Notes: generated by a model from the sequence alone, not told the origin. A stretch of DNA of 64,000 nucleotides from an uncultured Alphaproteobacteria bacterium (GCA_902826885.1 CADEGL010000014.1:1-64000), one strand, 5' to 3'. Shown: positions 49,766-60,302, numbered from the stretch's first letter. Numbers and translations are program-made.

Positions 49766-50938
49766 ATGGATTTCGAATTGACCGCCGAGCAGGCCCAGAT
49801 CGCGGATACGGCCCGCAAGATCGGCGCGCGCTTTGGCTTGGACTACTGGCTCGATCACGATCGCCGGAAAGCCTATCCCAAGGAGATCTGGCAGGCCTTG
49901 TGCGAGGCCGGCTTGGCCGGCGCCTCCCTGCCCGAGGAACACGGCGGCGGCGGACTCGGAATGCTGGAGCTGGCGCTGATCATCGAGAACGTGGCGGCCG
50001 AAGGCGCGGGTGGCACTTTCGCCCAGGTCTTCATGCTCAACCCCATCTTCGGCGGCGTTGCCATCGCGCGCTACGGCAACGCGGCCATGAAGCGGGAATG
50101 GCTGCCCAAGCTGTGCGCCGGACAAATGTATTTCTGCATGGGCCTGACCGAGCCCGACGCCGGCACCAACACGCTGGAAGTGCGCAGCTTCGCCGCGCCG
50201 GACGGTAACGGCTGGCGCCTCAACGGCCGCAAGATCTGGATCACGGGCGTACCCGAGGCCGACAAGATGCTGGTCGTCGCGCGCACGAAGAAGATCGAGG
50301 AAGTCCAGCGCAAGACCGACGGCCTGACGATGTTCATGATCGATGTGAAACGCGAAGGTCTGACCCACGCGGCGATCGAGAAGCTCGGGACCAACACGCT
50401 GGCCTCCTCCAACGTGTACTTCGACAACGTGCGGATCGAGGGTTCGGAGCTGATCGGCACGTTGCACGGCGGCTGGAACGAGCTTTTGGACGTGCTGAAC
50501 ACCGAGCGCATCGTCACCACCGCGGGCTGCGTCGCCTCGGGCCGTCTGGCCACCCGCCTGGCCGTGGAATACGCCAAGGAACGCAAGGTGTTCCGAGGCA
50601 CACCGATCGGTGCCTATCAGGGCATCCAGTTCCCCTTGGCCCAGGCCCATGCCGAGCTCGAATGCGCGCGTCTCATGAACTACAAGGCCGCCACACTGCA
50701 CGACCAGGGCAAACCGTTCGGTTCCGAAGCCAATACGGCCAAGCTCATCGCGGCCCAGGCGGCCTCGACCCTGATCGAGCGCGCCATGCAGACCATGGGC
50801 GGCATGGGCTTCGCCCGCGAATCCCACCTGGAGCGGCTGTACCGGGACGCGCGCCTGTTCAAGTTCGCGCCCGTGTCGGAAGAGATGATCCTGAACTTCA
50901 TCGCCCAGCACGATCTGGGCCTGCCGCGCAGCTACTAG
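49766..50938 (+). CDS. Acyl-CoA dehydrogenase
   Basis: 390 residues, FAD-dependent. The conserved MYFCMGLTEPDAGTNT, KIWITGVPEADKMLVVARTK and GGMGFARESHLERLYRDAR segments, the last holding the adenine-binding loop, are standard. It introduces a double bond into an acyl-CoA thioester. The catalytic base position cannot be fixed by eye. The gene follows the AT-rich operator and is tail to tail with a TetR regulator, sharing a CTAG stop. An ETF pair is not in the window. Confidence 0.9.
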   Translation: MDFELTAEQAQIADTARKIGARFGLDYWLDHDRRKAYPKEIWQALCEAGLAGASLPEEHGGGGLGMLELALIIENVAAEGAGGTFAQVFMLNPIFGGVAIARYGNAAMKREWLPKLCAGQMYFCMGLTEPDAGTNTLEVRSFAAPDGNGWRLNGRKIWITGVPEADKMLVVARTKKIEEVQRKTDGLTMFMIDVKREGLTHAAIEKLGTNTLASSNVYFDNVRIEGSELIGTLHGGWNELLDVLNTERIVTTAGCVASGRLATRLAVEYAKERKVFRGTPIGAYQGIQFPLAQAHAELECARLMNYKAATLHDQGKPFGSEANTAKLIAAQAASTLIERAMQTMGGMGFARESHLERLYRDARLFKFAPVSEEMILNFIAQHDLGLPRSY

Positions 50939-51753
50939 CGGCGCTTGGTCTTGCGGCGCGGGCGCGCCGCCAGCCCCGTCTCTAGCCGCGCCTGGGCCTT
51001 AGAGAGGCCGGCCGCCAGTTCGCCGGTCAGGGCCTCCAGCCGCGCCAACTGGGCCCGCGGCCCGGCCAGCGCCTCGCCCACCGTGCCCGCGCGCGGCCAG
51101 GCGCCCCGGGCCGCCTTGCCGTCGTCCAGCCAGCCCGATTCCAGCATCAGGAGGAAGGCACCCGCGATCTCGTCCACATCGATCTTTGCCAGGCGCGCCC
51201 AGTAGGCGACGAAACTGCACATGCCGAACAGGCCCAGCACGATCAGGCGCGGCATGATGGGGCGAAACAGGCCGGCCGCCTGCCCCTCCTCCACCACGGC
51301 TTCGAAAATGCGCTCCAGCTTGCGGTTGCGGCGCAGGATGTGAAGCAGGTTCTTCTCCGAGAAACTGGCCTCCTCGCGCATCCACATGGTGGCCATATCG
51401 GGCTGCTCGGCCATGATCTGGATATAGGCGTAGACCATCCGGCGCAGCTTTTCGTCCGGCGCCTGGCGCGCGCGCGCGATAGGGCCAAGGCGCGCCTCGA
51501 CGATGTCGAGCAGCGTCTCGAACACTTCGAGCAACAACGCTTCCTTGCCTCTGACGTATTGGTAGATGGTGGGCTTGGCCACGCCCAGCACATCGGCTAG
51601 GTCGTCCAACGTGCTGGCCCGGTAGCCCTTGCGCGCGAACAGCGCGGCAGCGGCGCTCAACAGCTCCAGCCGTGCGATGCGTTTCCCGCGCCCTTTCGAC
51701 ACCGGGACGGGGGACGGAACGGCCGCTTTGCCTGTTTTCGCGTTGCGCTTCAT
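50935..51753 (-). CDS. TetR/AcrR family transcriptional regulator
   Basis: 272 residues. HTH near the N-terminus: ELLSAAAALFARKGYRASTLDDLADVLGVAKPTIYQYVRGKEALLLEVF. The ligand-binding half is helical; a basic tail ends in RPRRKTKRR. It is likely to control the neighbouring acyl-CoA dehydrogenase, E1 operon or both, through the palindrome at about 49660. Longer than average TetR proteins (about 200) through an added C-terminal segment. Confidence 0.9.
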   Translation of the reverse strand: MKRNAKTGKAAVPSPVPVSKGRGKRIARLELLSAAAALFARKGYRASTLDDLADVLGVAKPTIYQYVRGKEALLLEVFETLLDIVEARLGPIARARQAPDEKLRRMVYAYIQIMAEQPDMATMWMREEASFSEKNLLHILRRNRKLERIFEAVVEEGQAAGLFRPIMPRLIVLGLFGMCSFVAYWARLAKIDVDEIAGAFLLMLESGWLDDGKAARGAWPRAGTVGEALAGPRAQLARLEALTGELAAGLSKAQARLETGLAARPRRKTKRR

Positions 51754-51857
51754 GGCTCCGGCCCGCGCGCCGGTTTGACCGGCTGGAAGGCGGTTTATAT
51801 CCTCGCCCGACGCTGGATCAAAGCCACGCCACGTTTGCCGTCAACACGGAGTTCTCC

Positions 51858-52259
51858 ATGTCGTCGTCGCCCATCATGCTGTTCAAGGCCCGCGGACGCG
51901 AGTTCAAGAAGATCGCGGGGCCCCCGGGCGCGCTGGAAGTCGCGCGGCTGGCGGGCGCCGAGATCGCGAACGACCTGGGCGCGGGCGTGGCCGTGTTCGA
52001 GGACATCTCGATTCCGTGGAAGCTTCTCTACAACGAGGTCTTCTATGTATTGGAGGGCGAGTTCCGCCTGCGCATGGGCGATACGGTGCATATCGGACTG
52101 CCCGGCGACATGTTCTACATCAGGGCCGGGACCGAGTTCCGCTATGAATCGATCGGCCGCTGCAAGGTGTTCTTCGCCCTTGCCGACACCACCATGCACG
52201 AGGAAGAGCGCGGCGCGTTCGAAGAATCGCTGAAGCACGTCCGCCCGCCCAAACCCTGA
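51858..52259 (+). CDS. EutQ-like cupin protein
   Basis: 133 residues, single cupin fold. The segment WKLLYNEVFYVLEGEFRLRMGD and PGDMFYIRAGTEFRYES follow EutQ, the acetate kinase-like protein of ethanolamine utilisation, and related small cupins. Metal-binding histidines of classical cupins are mostly absent. ACGGAG precedes ATG 51858. It is divergent from the TetR gene and 14 bases before the LysE gene. Ethanolamine use is not otherwise supported here. Confidence 0.75.
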   Translation: MSSSPIMLFKARGREFKKIAGPPGALEVARLAGAEIANDLGAGVAVFEDISIPWKLLYNEVFYVLEGEFRLRMGDTVHIGLPGDMFYIRAGTEFRYESIGRCKVFFALADTTMHEEERGAFEESLKHVRPPKP

Positions 52260-52273
52260 ACCTGGAGCCAGCC

Positions 52274-52906
52274 ATGCTGCCCGATTGGTCCACGCTCGCC
52301 GTCTTCGCCTTCGCCACCTGGGTGCTTCTCGTCGTGCCCGGACCGGCGGTGCTTTACATCGTGGCGCGCAGCGTGGACCAGGGCCGCGCGGCTGGCATCG
52401 CCTCGGCGCTTGGCGTGCAGGTCGGCTCGCTGGTCCATGTGGCCGCCGCGGCGCTGGGCCTATCGGCGATCCTGATGTCCTCGGCCGAGGTCTTCACGGC
52501 CGTGAAGTATCTCGGCGCGGGCTATCTGGTGTATCTCGGCGTGCGCAAGCTGATGGAGCGGCAGAACTTCAATGCGCCCGGCGCGATGCCGCGCGAGCGC
52601 CTGTCGCGCATCTTCTGGCAGGGCGTGGTGGTCAACGTGCTGAATCCCAAGACCGCCCTGTTCTTCCTGGCCTTCCTGCCCCAGTTCGTCGATCCCGCGC
52701 GCGGCATGGTGGCGGGGCAGATTCTGGTGCTGGGGCTGGTGTTCGTCAGCCTGGGCGTGCTCAGCGACGGGATGTATGCGCTTCTGGCCGGCTCGGCGCG
52801 CCATTGGATCGTGGGCAACCGCCGCATGATGCTGGCGCAGAAATACGGCACGGCCGGCGTCTATGTCGGCCTGGGCGCTCTCACGGCCCTGGCCAAGCAC
52901 CGCTAG
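52274..52906 (+). CDS. LysE/RhtB family amino-acid exporter
   Basis: 210 residues with six hydrophobic helices. VPGPAVLYIVARSVDQGRAAGIASALGVQVGSLVH and FWQGVVVNVLNPKTALFFLAFLPQFVDP are LysE/RhtB hallmarks. It would export an amino acid or related compound across the inner membrane. Shares its stop codon region with the convergent hyuB gene, and probably an mRNA with the cupin gene. Confidence 0.9.
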   Translation: MLPDWSTLAVFAFATWVLLVVPGPAVLYIVARSVDQGRAAGIASALGVQVGSLVHVAAAALGLSAILMSSAEVFTAVKYLGAGYLVYLGVRKLMERQNFNAPGAMPRERLSRIFWQGVVVNVLNPKTALFFLAFLPQFVDPARGMVAGQILVLGLVFVSLGVLSDGMYALLAGSARHWIVGNRRMMLAQKYGTAGVYVGLGALTALAKHR

Positions 52907-54639
52907 GCCGTTCGGCCGCGGGCCGCCCGTTCGGCCGCCGTGGCCGCGGCATCGACCGCCAGCCCGTCCGCGTTCAACACCACGCCGTAAAGCGCGCGCG
53001 CCGCATCGACACTGACCACATCGTCACGCACGTCGCGCAACACGCGCGACGGATCGCGCGTCAACGGATCACCCCAGCCGCCTCCACCGGGCGAAGCCAC
53101 GGCGAATCGCGCGGGACCCAAATGGGCGATACCGAATTGCGGCGGCTCGAATGAATTCTCTCCTTGCTCGGCCACGGTCATGATGCCGACAGCGCCTTCC
53201 TTGCCGCCGCCAATCCCATAGCCGGTCGGATTGCGCGCGCCTTCGCCGCGGAACGAATATTCGGCGGATGCCTCCACTTCCACTTCGTAGTCGATGCCCG
53301 TGCCGCCTCTGAACTCGCCCGCGCCGCCTCCGTCGCGGCGGAACTCCTGCCTCACGAAGCGGACCGGATAAAGCTGCTCGTAGGCTTCCGCGTTGGGGAT
53401 CATCAGATGGCCGAGGGTATTGAGGTGCCCCGTCTGGTTGAATCCATCCCGGCCAGCGACCGCGCCCGCGGCAGGCAAAGCGCCCCAGTGATACATGACG
53501 AAGGTACGATCCTGCTCGTCCTTCCCCGCGATGCTGGCATGCGTGATTTTCCCCCAGCCCGCGCAGCTTCGCGCGGCATCCGCCTGCCCTAGGGCCACCC
53601 AGCAGGCATGGATGATTTCGTGCGAAGGCAGGACGGTCGACATCGTCTGCGGCGCCGGCGGCCGCGGATTGACGATGGACCCCTCCGGCAACACGAACCG
53701 CAGACACCGGTAGGTGCCCTCGTTCTTGGGAATAGAGGGCTCGAAGAAACTGCCGAAAGCGACATAAACGGCAGCATGGGTGTTCACGAACGTACTGTTC
53801 TTGAAACCCTTCATCTGCGGATCGCTGCCGGTGAAGTCGACCGTGGCCTCGCCATCCCCGATCGTGATCGCAACCCGAATCCAGATATCCTTACTTTCGA
53901 AACAATCATTGTCCGTCCGCTCGGCGCCCCGGTAAGTGCCGGGCGGCAAACCGCGCAGCGCCTGGCGCATCCGCCGTTCGGCGTGATCCAGCACCGCATC
54001 AAACGCCGTGTTCGCGGCCTCGGCCCCGATCTCCTCGACCAGAGCCGCAACACGCTGGGCGCCGATCTTCGTCGAACCGACCATGGCGCGCAGGTCGCCA
54101 TCCAACAGATGCGGGGTGCGCGAATTGAGCAGCAGAAGTTGCCACAGATCGTCCCGGACCTCGCCGCCGTCCACGAGCTTCAACGGCGGCAGGCGAATGC
54201 CTTCCTGGAATATGTCGGTCGCGGCGGCGTTGTAGGTGCCCGCCGCGCCGCCGCCGATATCCGACTGATGCGCGCGGTTGCACACAAACGCGACGCACGC
54301 GCCCCGGACGAACACTGGACGAAAAATTACCCAATCGGGCAGATGGTTGCCGCCAGCCGCGTAAGGATCGCTAGAGAGGAAAACGTCGCCCTCGCGAATG
54401 CGGCCGTCGAAAGCTTTCAGCAGGGCACGAACGGCGAACCCGCCTCCGCCCGTATGGATCAAAATGCCGTCGGCTTGCGACAGAAGTTGCCCCTTCCCGT
54501 CCGCGATGAAGCAAGAAAAATCGTGCGACTGGCTGAAGATCGGGCTCTTGGAGGTCCGCAGCATCACCCAACCCATCTGCCGGGCGATATGGTCGAGCCT
54601 ATTCTGAACCAATGCGATCGTGACTGGATCAACCGACAC
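52903..54639 (-). CDS. hyuB: Hydantoinase B / N-methylhydantoinase beta subunit family
   Basis: 578 residues. The HyuB family features are FLSSDPYAAGGNHLPDWVIFRPVF, NRAHQSDIGGGAAGTYNAAATDIFQEG and GAGEFRGGTGIDYEVEVE. With HyuA it forms an ATP-dependent hydrolase or carboxylase acting on hydantoins, 5-oxoproline or, in related enzymes, acetone and acetophenone. Start GTG 54639 overlaps the hyuA end by 11 bases; the longer frame to 54876 is rejected. Confidence 0.88.
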   Translation of the reverse strand: MSVDPVTIALVQNRLDHIARQMGWVMLRTSKSPIFSQSHDFSCFIADGKGQLLSQADGILIHTGGGGFAVRALLKAFDGRIREGDVFLSSDPYAAGGNHLPDWVIFRPVFVRGACVAFVCNRAHQSDIGGGAAGTYNAAATDIFQEGIRLPPLKLVDGGEVRDDLWQLLLLNSRTPHLLDGDLRAMVGSTKIGAQRVAALVEEIGAEAANTAFDAVLDHAERRMRQALRGLPPGTYRGAERTDNDCFESKDIWIRVAITIGDGEATVDFTGSDPQMKGFKNSTFVNTHAAVYVAFGSFFEPSIPKNEGTYRCLRFVLPEGSIVNPRPPAPQTMSTVLPSHEIIHACWVALGQADAARSCAGWGKITHASIAGKDEQDRTFVMYHWGALPAAGAVAGRDGFNQTGHLNTLGHLMIPNAEAYEQLYPVRFVRQEFRRDGGGAGEFRGGTGIDYEVEVEASAEYSFRGEGARNPTGYGIGGGKEGAVGIMTVAEQGENSFEPPQFGIAHLGPARFAVASPGGGGWGDPLTRDPSRVLRDVRDDVVSVDAARALYGVVLNADGLAVDAAATAAERAARGRTA

Positions 54640-56701
54640 GCTTGGCCTCCCCCAGCTCCACGCTGAAATTCCCAGCCCCATCGACGGACAGAACATCGCC
54701 CGGTCCGATGAACAGCGTCGTTGTCTCGGCCTCGACGATCGCGGGTCCGGCGATCCGGTGCCCGCCGCCCAAATTCCGCGCATCGAAGATCGGCGTGTCC
54801 GCCCGGCCGCGAATCTCTTCGAGATAGACCTGCCGGACGATTCGCGGCTGAGGCAACGATTCCGCCGCGGGAACACGGGCTAGATTCAGCGGTTCCATCT
54901 TTCCCACACCGAAGACGCGCATGGCTGTTGCCTCGATACCGCCATCCGGCTGGATGTGTCCGTATTGGCGTGCATGGCGCGCCTCGAACGCGCTTCGAAT
55001 TGCGTCCACGCCGCCGACGCAGGGAACCGGGATGGACGTCTGCTGTCCCGCGTAGCGCAAATCGAGAATGCGGTCGAGCCGCGTCCGCTCACCCGAGAAC
55101 CCCGTTTCAGCCAAGCGCCGCGTCACGGTTCGCTCCAACTCCCGAAAGGAATCATCCAGAGCCGCGACGGCATCCTCGGCCAACGGCGTGCGGACGGCCT
55201 TTCCCACGTCGTGCCGGACATCCGCGTGCAGCATGCCGAGCGCGCAGAAGGCGCCCGCCAAACGGGGAATGTAAACGCGCCGGCAACCCAGCAGCCGGCC
55301 CACGGATACGCCATGTATCGGCCCCGCGCCGCCCGCCGCCACCAGCACAAAGCGCCGCGGATCATAACCACGCTGGAGGCTAACGCGTTCAACGGCATGA
55401 AGCAGATGCTGCTCGACCAAACGCACGATGCCGGCGGCGGCCGAATCCAGATCCAGACCCAGCGGTTCCGCCACCCTCCGGCGGACGGCGTCGCGCGCGC
55501 GTTCGAGGTCCAGCTTGACCGTGCCACCTGCCTGTAGCCCCGGCGCCAAGCGGCCCAACACGAGTTGGGCGTCGGTCACCGTCGGCTCCTCGCCGCCAAG
55601 CCCATAGCAAGCGGGACCTGGACGCGCGCCGGCACCGCGTGGGCCGGCAAACAGCAGTCCGCCCGGATCGACGCCCGAGACCGTGCCGCCGCCCGCGCCA
55701 ACCGTATGAATTTCGACCGAAGGAATCGACAAGTGGTACCCGCCGATCTCGAGGGAATCCGTCAGCGCGACCTCGCCGCCGGCCATCAGGGTCACATCAC
55801 AGCTCGTGCCCCCGATCTCCATCAGGACCAGGTCGTCGGCGCCGATCGCAGGGCGATAAAGATCGAGCGCGCCCACGCCGGCCGCGGGCCCCGACAGGAC
55901 CAGAACGGCCGGACGGTCGCGGATCTGGTCGATGCCCAGAACGCCGCCATTGCTTTGCACCAGCAGCAAGGGCGAACGAAGTCCCAGTTCGCGCAGGCGG
56001 CGCGCGAGAACGGCCAGATAGGGGATGGCGCGCGGGGCAACATAGGCGTTCACGACGGCGGTGGAGCCGCGCTCATACTCGCCCGCGACGGGCGCCACCT
56101 CGCTCGACAGCGTGATCCAGCGGTCGAGCCCCTTGGCGCGCAGGAGGTCGGCAACCGCGCGCTCATGTGCGCCTTCCGCGAAGCTGTTGAACAGGCAGAC
56201 CGCGATCGATTCGACGCCTTCGCGCGAAAAGAAGTCCGCGGCGGCTTCGACATCCGCGTGGTCGAGCGGTGTCACCGCGCGGCCGCGACGGTCGATACGT
56301 TCCTTGACGGGCCGGCGCAGATAGCGCGGCACCATGACGGACGGATACGGCGTGCGATGGTCCCAAGGATTGTCGCGGATGCCCCGGCGAATCTCCAGGC
56401 TGTCCCGGAAACCGTCCGTCACCACCAGGCCGACCTTGGCCCCCTTGCCTTCCAGCACCGCGTTGGTCGCGACCGTGGAGCCATGCACGAAAACGCTGCA
56501 TTTTCTCAACAATGCGCCGAGATCCATGCCGGCGGCGCCAGCCATCCGCTCGACCGCGTCGAGGACGCCCACGGCGGGGTCGTCGGGCACCGACGGAACT
56601 TTCACCGCATGGATCGCACCACACGGGTCGCATGCCACGAGATCGGTAAAGGTGCCGCCCACGTCCACACCGATGCGCCAGCCGCCCGTTTCCGTGGACA
56701 T
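54629..56701 (-). CDS. hyuA: Hydantoinase A / N-methylhydantoinase alpha subunit family
   Basis: 690 residues. The ATP-binding fold has GVDVGGTFTDLVACD, LEIGGTSCDVTLMAGG and GGAGPIHGVSVGRLLG, the hallmark of HyuA/oxoprolinase A. It phosphorylates and activates the substrate for HyuB. Precise substrate is open. 32 bases separate it from the indolepyruvate oxidoreductase upstream. Confidence 0.9.
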   Translation of the reverse strand: MSTETGGWRIGVDVGGTFTDLVACDPCGAIHAVKVPSVPDDPAVGVLDAVERMAGAAGMDLGALLRKCSVFVHGSTVATNAVLEGKGAKVGLVVTDGFRDSLEIRRGIRDNPWDHRTPYPSVMVPRYLRRPVKERIDRRGRAVTPLDHADVEAAADFFSREGVESIAVCLFNSFAEGAHERAVADLLRAKGLDRWITLSSEVAPVAGEYERGSTAVVNAYVAPRAIPYLAVLARRLRELGLRSPLLLVQSNGGVLGIDQIRDRPAVLVLSGPAAGVGALDLYRPAIGADDLVLMEIGGTSCDVTLMAGGEVALTDSLEIGGYHLSIPSVEIHTVGAGGGTVSGVDPGGLLFAGPRGAGARPGPACYGLGGEEPTVTDAQLVLGRLAPGLQAGGTVKLDLERARDAVRRRVAEPLGLDLDSAAAGIVRLVEQHLLHAVERVSLQRGYDPRRFVLVAAGGAGPIHGVSVGRLLGCRRVYIPRLAGAFCALGMLHADVRHDVGKAVRTPLAEDAVAALDDSFRELERTVTRRLAETGFSGERTRLDRILDLRYAGQQTSIPVPCVGGVDAIRSAFEARHARQYGHIQPDGGIEATAMRVFGVGKMEPLNLARVPAAESLPQPRIVRQVYLEEIRGRADTPIFDARNLGGGHRIAGPAIVEAETTTLFIGPGDVLSVDGAGNFSVELGEAKRVG

Positions 56702-56733
56702 GGAGGGATCTGCGATCCGTTTCCGAAGATGGC

Positions 56734-59700
56734 CTATTCGGCTGCGCGCGGCGCGGACTGGGGCGAACGGAACGACGTCAGAAGCTCGGCCTCGCGCGCC
56801 TTCGCCGTCTTCAGGTTCTTCTCCTTGATATGGCCGAAGCCGCGGATCTGCTCCGGGATGCGCGCGATCTCGACCGCGATGGCGTGGTTATTCTGGTCCA
56901 GCTTAGAGACCAGCTCGTCCACCACCCGCTCGTACTCCACGATCAGCCGCCGCTCCGTCTTGCGCTCCTCGGTATAGCCGAAGATATCGAACGGCGTGCC
57001 GCGCAACCCCTTGAGGGAGGCCATCAGGCGGAACGCCTTGAACATCCAAGGCCCGAATTTGCGCTTCTGCAGCTCGCCCGTCTTGGGATCGCGCGACGCC
57101 AGCAAAGGCGGCGCCAGATGGAAGACGAGCTTGAAATCGCCCTCGAACTGCTCGCGCAACAGCGTCTCGAACTGACCGTCCGTATAGAGGCGCGCGACCT
57201 CGTACTCGTCCTTGTAGGCCATCAGCTTGTAGGCATAGCGGGCAACCGCATCGGCCAGACCCGTGCGGCCTTTAGCCTTCTCCGTCTCGGCCTTGCGCAC
57301 CCGATCGACCAGCGCGCGATATCGCTCGGCATAGGCGCTGTTCTGATAGGCCGTCAGCATCTCGACGCGCTTCGCGACCGCTTCGTCCAACGTCTTGGCG
57401 ATGGCGCGCGGGCGCACCACGGCCGGCGGACGGGCCAAGGCGGCGACCGAAGCCATATCGACCGCGGCGCGGCGGCCCCAGGCAAAGGTCTCCTTGCTGG
57501 ATTCGACCGCCACGGCATTAAGTTCGACCGCCTTAAGGATCGATTCCGCCGATAGCGGCAGAAGCCCCTTCTGATAGGCATAGCCCAGGACGAACAGGTT
57601 GGTCGCGATCGAATCGCCCATCAAGCCCGAGGCGACGCGCGTGGCTTCGATCAGGTCCAGCTTGCCCGACGCGACGGTCGAGACGATGCGCTGGAGCACA
57701 TCCTGAGTCGGGAATTGGAGATCCGGATTGCGGGTGAAGTGTCCGGTGATGGATTCCTGGGTGTTAATGACCGCCCGCGTCCGCGACGGATCAACCGTGT
57801 CGAGCGCTTGGTCGCCGCCCGCCACCAGCATGTCGCAGCCCAGCAGAAGATCGGCCGAACCGCGATCCAGACGAGCCGCATAGATATCCTCGGGGCGGTT
57901 GGCGATGCGGATGTGGCTGACCACGGCGCCGCCCTTCTGGGCCATGCCCAACTGGTCGACAACGGCGCAACCCTTTCCCTCCAGATGCGCGGCCATTCCG
58001 AGCAACGCGCCGATCGTAACAACGCCCGTGCCGCCTACGCCCGTGACCATGATGCCGTAGCTGTCGCCCGCCGCGATTTGCGGGGCTTTCGGCGCGGGCA
58101 ACGTCTCGAGCCCGGCTGGCGCCTTCACGCGCGCCCCGGCGCGACGCGGGCGCCCGCCCATGACCGACACGAAGCTGGGGCAGAAACCTTCGACGCAGGA
58201 ATAGTCCTTGTTGCAGTTCGACTGATCGATGGCGCGCTTGCGGCCGAACTCCGTTTCGATCGGCACCACGGACAGACAGTTCGACTTCACGCTGCAGTCG
58301 CCGCAGCCTTCGCAAACGCTTTCGTTAATGAAGATGCGGCGCGCGGGATCGTCCATCAGGCCGCGCTTACGCCGGCGGCGCTTCTCGGCGGCGCAGACCT
58401 GATCGTAGATCAGGACGGATACACCCGGCCATTCACGCAGGTCGCGCTGGACGGCGTCCAACTCGCCGCGATGATGCACGGTCGTGCCGGGCGCGAAATT
58501 GGTGCCCAGCGGATACTTATCGGGCTCGTCGCTGACGACGGCGATGCGCTTGACGCCTTCGGCATGGACTTGATGCGAGATCATGGGCACGGTCAGCGGC
58601 CCGTCCACGGGCTGGCCACCCGTCATGGCCACGGCATCGTTGAACAGAATTTTGTAAGTAATGTTGACGTTCGCCGCGACGCAGGCGCGGATGGCCAACA
58701 AACCCGAATGGTAATAGGTCCCGTCGCCCAGATTCTGGAAGACGTGCTTGGTCTCGACGAAGGGTGATTGACCGATCCACGTCGCCCCCTCGCCGCCCAT
58801 ATGCGTGTGGGTGGAAACGTTGCGGTCCATGTAGGTCGACATGAAGTGGCAGCCGACACCGCCCAAGCCCCGGCTTCCCTCCGGCACTTTGGTCGAGGTG
58901 TTGTGCGGGCAGCCGGAACAGAAATACGGCAGGCGAGCCAACTTCAGCTTCTCGCGCGCCTGGGCAGACTTAATCTTCGCCTCCAGGAACGCCATACGCG
59001 CGGTCACGCGCTCGCTGGCATGGAACAGCTGCAAACGGCGCCCCAAGGCTCGCGTCACGTCGTCCGGCGTTAGCTCGCCGATCTCCGGCACCAAAAGGGC
59101 GCCAGATTCGTCAAAGCGCCCCACCACACGCGGGCGCTTGCCGTCGGGCAGCGCGTAGAGCGCGTCTTTCACCTGCGTTTCGATAATGCGGCGCTTCTCC
59201 TCGACGACCAGCACCTCTTCCAAGCCCGTGGCGAAACGGCGGATATCCTCCGCGCCCATCGGGAATGGCATCGAGACCTTGTAGATCGTGATGCCGGCTT
59301 CGGCCGCGCGCTTCTCATCCAGGCCGAATTCGTGGAGCGCTTGGCGCAAGTCGAGATACGCCTTGCCGCTGGCCACGATGCCGAGACGCGGCCGCGGGCT
59401 TTCCAGCATCACGCGGTTAAGCCGGTTGGCCTGCCCGAAAGCCAGCGCCGCGCGGATCTTATGCTGCACGAGGCGTGGCTCCTGATCGGTCCAAAGATCG
59501 GGAATGCGCAGATTGACGCCGTCCGGGGGAAAGCGGAAATCCTCCGGAATGACGATGTCGATCCGGTGTGGATCGATATGGACGGAGGCCGAAGCATCGA
59601 CGGCGTCGGCCACGATCTTGAAACCGACCCACGCGCCGCAGAAACGCGACATGGCCCAGCCGTAAAGCCCTAGGTCCAAGACTTCCTGCACGTTGGCCGG

Positions 59701-60216
59701 ATAGAGGATCGGCATCTGCAGGTCGATGAAGGTCGGCTCGCACGTCGCCGGCACGTCGGACGACTTCATGCCATGATCGTCGCCCACGACCGCGAGAACG
59801 CCGCCGTGTTGAGAGGTGCCGATCAGGTTGGCGTGGCGCAGCGCGTCGATTGAGCGGTCCAGGCCCGGCCCCTTGCCGTACCACATGCCATACACGCCAT
59901 CGAACTTGGCATCCGGCTGCACGCCCGCCTGCTGACTTCCCCAGATGGAGCTGACGGCCAAATCTTCGTTCACCGCGGGTTGAAACTGGATGTGGTTCTT
60001 GGACAGAAACTTGCGCGCGCGCCATAGCTCGCGGTCGACGTTATGGACAGGCGAGCCGCGATAGCCGGAAATGAAACAGGCCGTATTGAGCCCAGCGTTC
60101 AGGTCGCGCATGCGCTGAAGCATCGGCAAACGCACCAGCGCTTGGGCACCGGTCAGGTAGATTCGGCCGGATTCTAGTTCGTATTTATCGTCGAGCGTCA
60201 CCGCGGCAAGCGTCAT
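56734..60216 (-). CDS. Indolepyruvate ferredoxin oxidoreductase, fused alpha-beta type
   Basis: 1160 residues, single-chain IOR. The order is PYR domain, ThDP-binding GDGTYYHSGLLAIRA, then a ferredoxin-like cluster region (CEGCGDCSVKSNC, CNKDYSCVEGFCPS), then the beta part with VGGTGVVTIGALLGMAAHLEG. It oxidatively decarboxylates 2-oxo acids such as indolepyruvate to acyl-CoA with ferredoxin as acceptor. AGAGGCTAGGG precedes the ATG. Downstream of a 2-oxoacid-type TRAP transporter, fitting uptake followed by oxidation. Confidence 0.92.
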   Translation of the reverse strand: MTLAAVTLDDKYELESGRIYLTGAQALVRLPMLQRMRDLNAGLNTACFISGYRGSPVHNVDRELWRARKFLSKNHIQFQPAVNEDLAVSSIWGSQQAGVQPDAKFDGVYGMWYGKGPGLDRSIDALRHANLIGTSQHGGVLAVVGDDHGMKSSDVPATCEPTFIDLQMPILYPANVQEVLDLGLYGWAMSRFCGAWVGFKIVADAVDASASVHIDPHRIDIVIPEDFRFPPDGVNLRIPDLWTDQEPRLVQHKIRAALAFGQANRLNRVMLESPRPRLGIVASGKAYLDLRQALHEFGLDEKRAAEAGITIYKVSMPFPMGAEDIRRFATGLEEVLVVEEKRRIIETQVKDALYALPDGKRPRVVGRFDESGALLVPEIGELTPDDVTRALGRRLQLFHASERVTARMAFLEAKIKSAQAREKLKLARLPYFCSGCPHNTSTKVPEGSRGLGGVGCHFMSTYMDRNVSTHTHMGGEGATWIGQSPFVETKHVFQNLGDGTYYHSGLLAIRACVAANVNITYKILFNDAVAMTGGQPVDGPLTVPMISHQVHAEGVKRIAVVSDEPDKYPLGTNFAPGTTVHHRGELDAVQRDLREWPGVSVLIYDQVCAAEKRRRRKRGLMDDPARRIFINESVCEGCGDCSVKSNCLSVVPIETEFGRKRAIDQSNCNKDYSCVEGFCPSFVSVMGGRPRRAGARVKAPAGLETLPAPKAPQIAAGDSYGIMVTGVGGTGVVTIGALLGMAAHLEGKGCAVVDQLGMAQKGGAVVSHIRIANRPEDIYAARLDRGSADLLLGCDMLVAGGDQALDTVDPSRTRAVINTQESITGHFTRNPDLQFPTQDVLQRIVSTVASGKLDLIEATRVASGLMGDSIATNLFVLGYAYQKGLLPLSAESILKAVELNAVAVESSKETFAWGRRAAVDMASVAALARPPAVVRPRAIAKTLDEAVAKRVEMLTAYQNSAYAERYRALVDRVRKAETEKAKGRTGLADAVARYAYKLMAYKDEYEVARLYTDGQFETLLREQFEGDFKLVFHLAPPLLASRDPKTGELQKRKFGPWMFKAFRLMASLKGLRGTPFDIFGYTEERKTERRLIVEYERVVDELVSKLDQNNHAIAVEIARIPEQIRGFGHIKEKNLKTAKAREAELLTSFRSPQSAPRAAE

Positions 60217-60302
60217 CGTGCCCTAGCCTCTGCCAATCCCTGCCGGACTGTAGCAGACCCAAGCGCTTGCCCCCAAGACTGCATCCCTATGTCGCGTCTA
60301 TC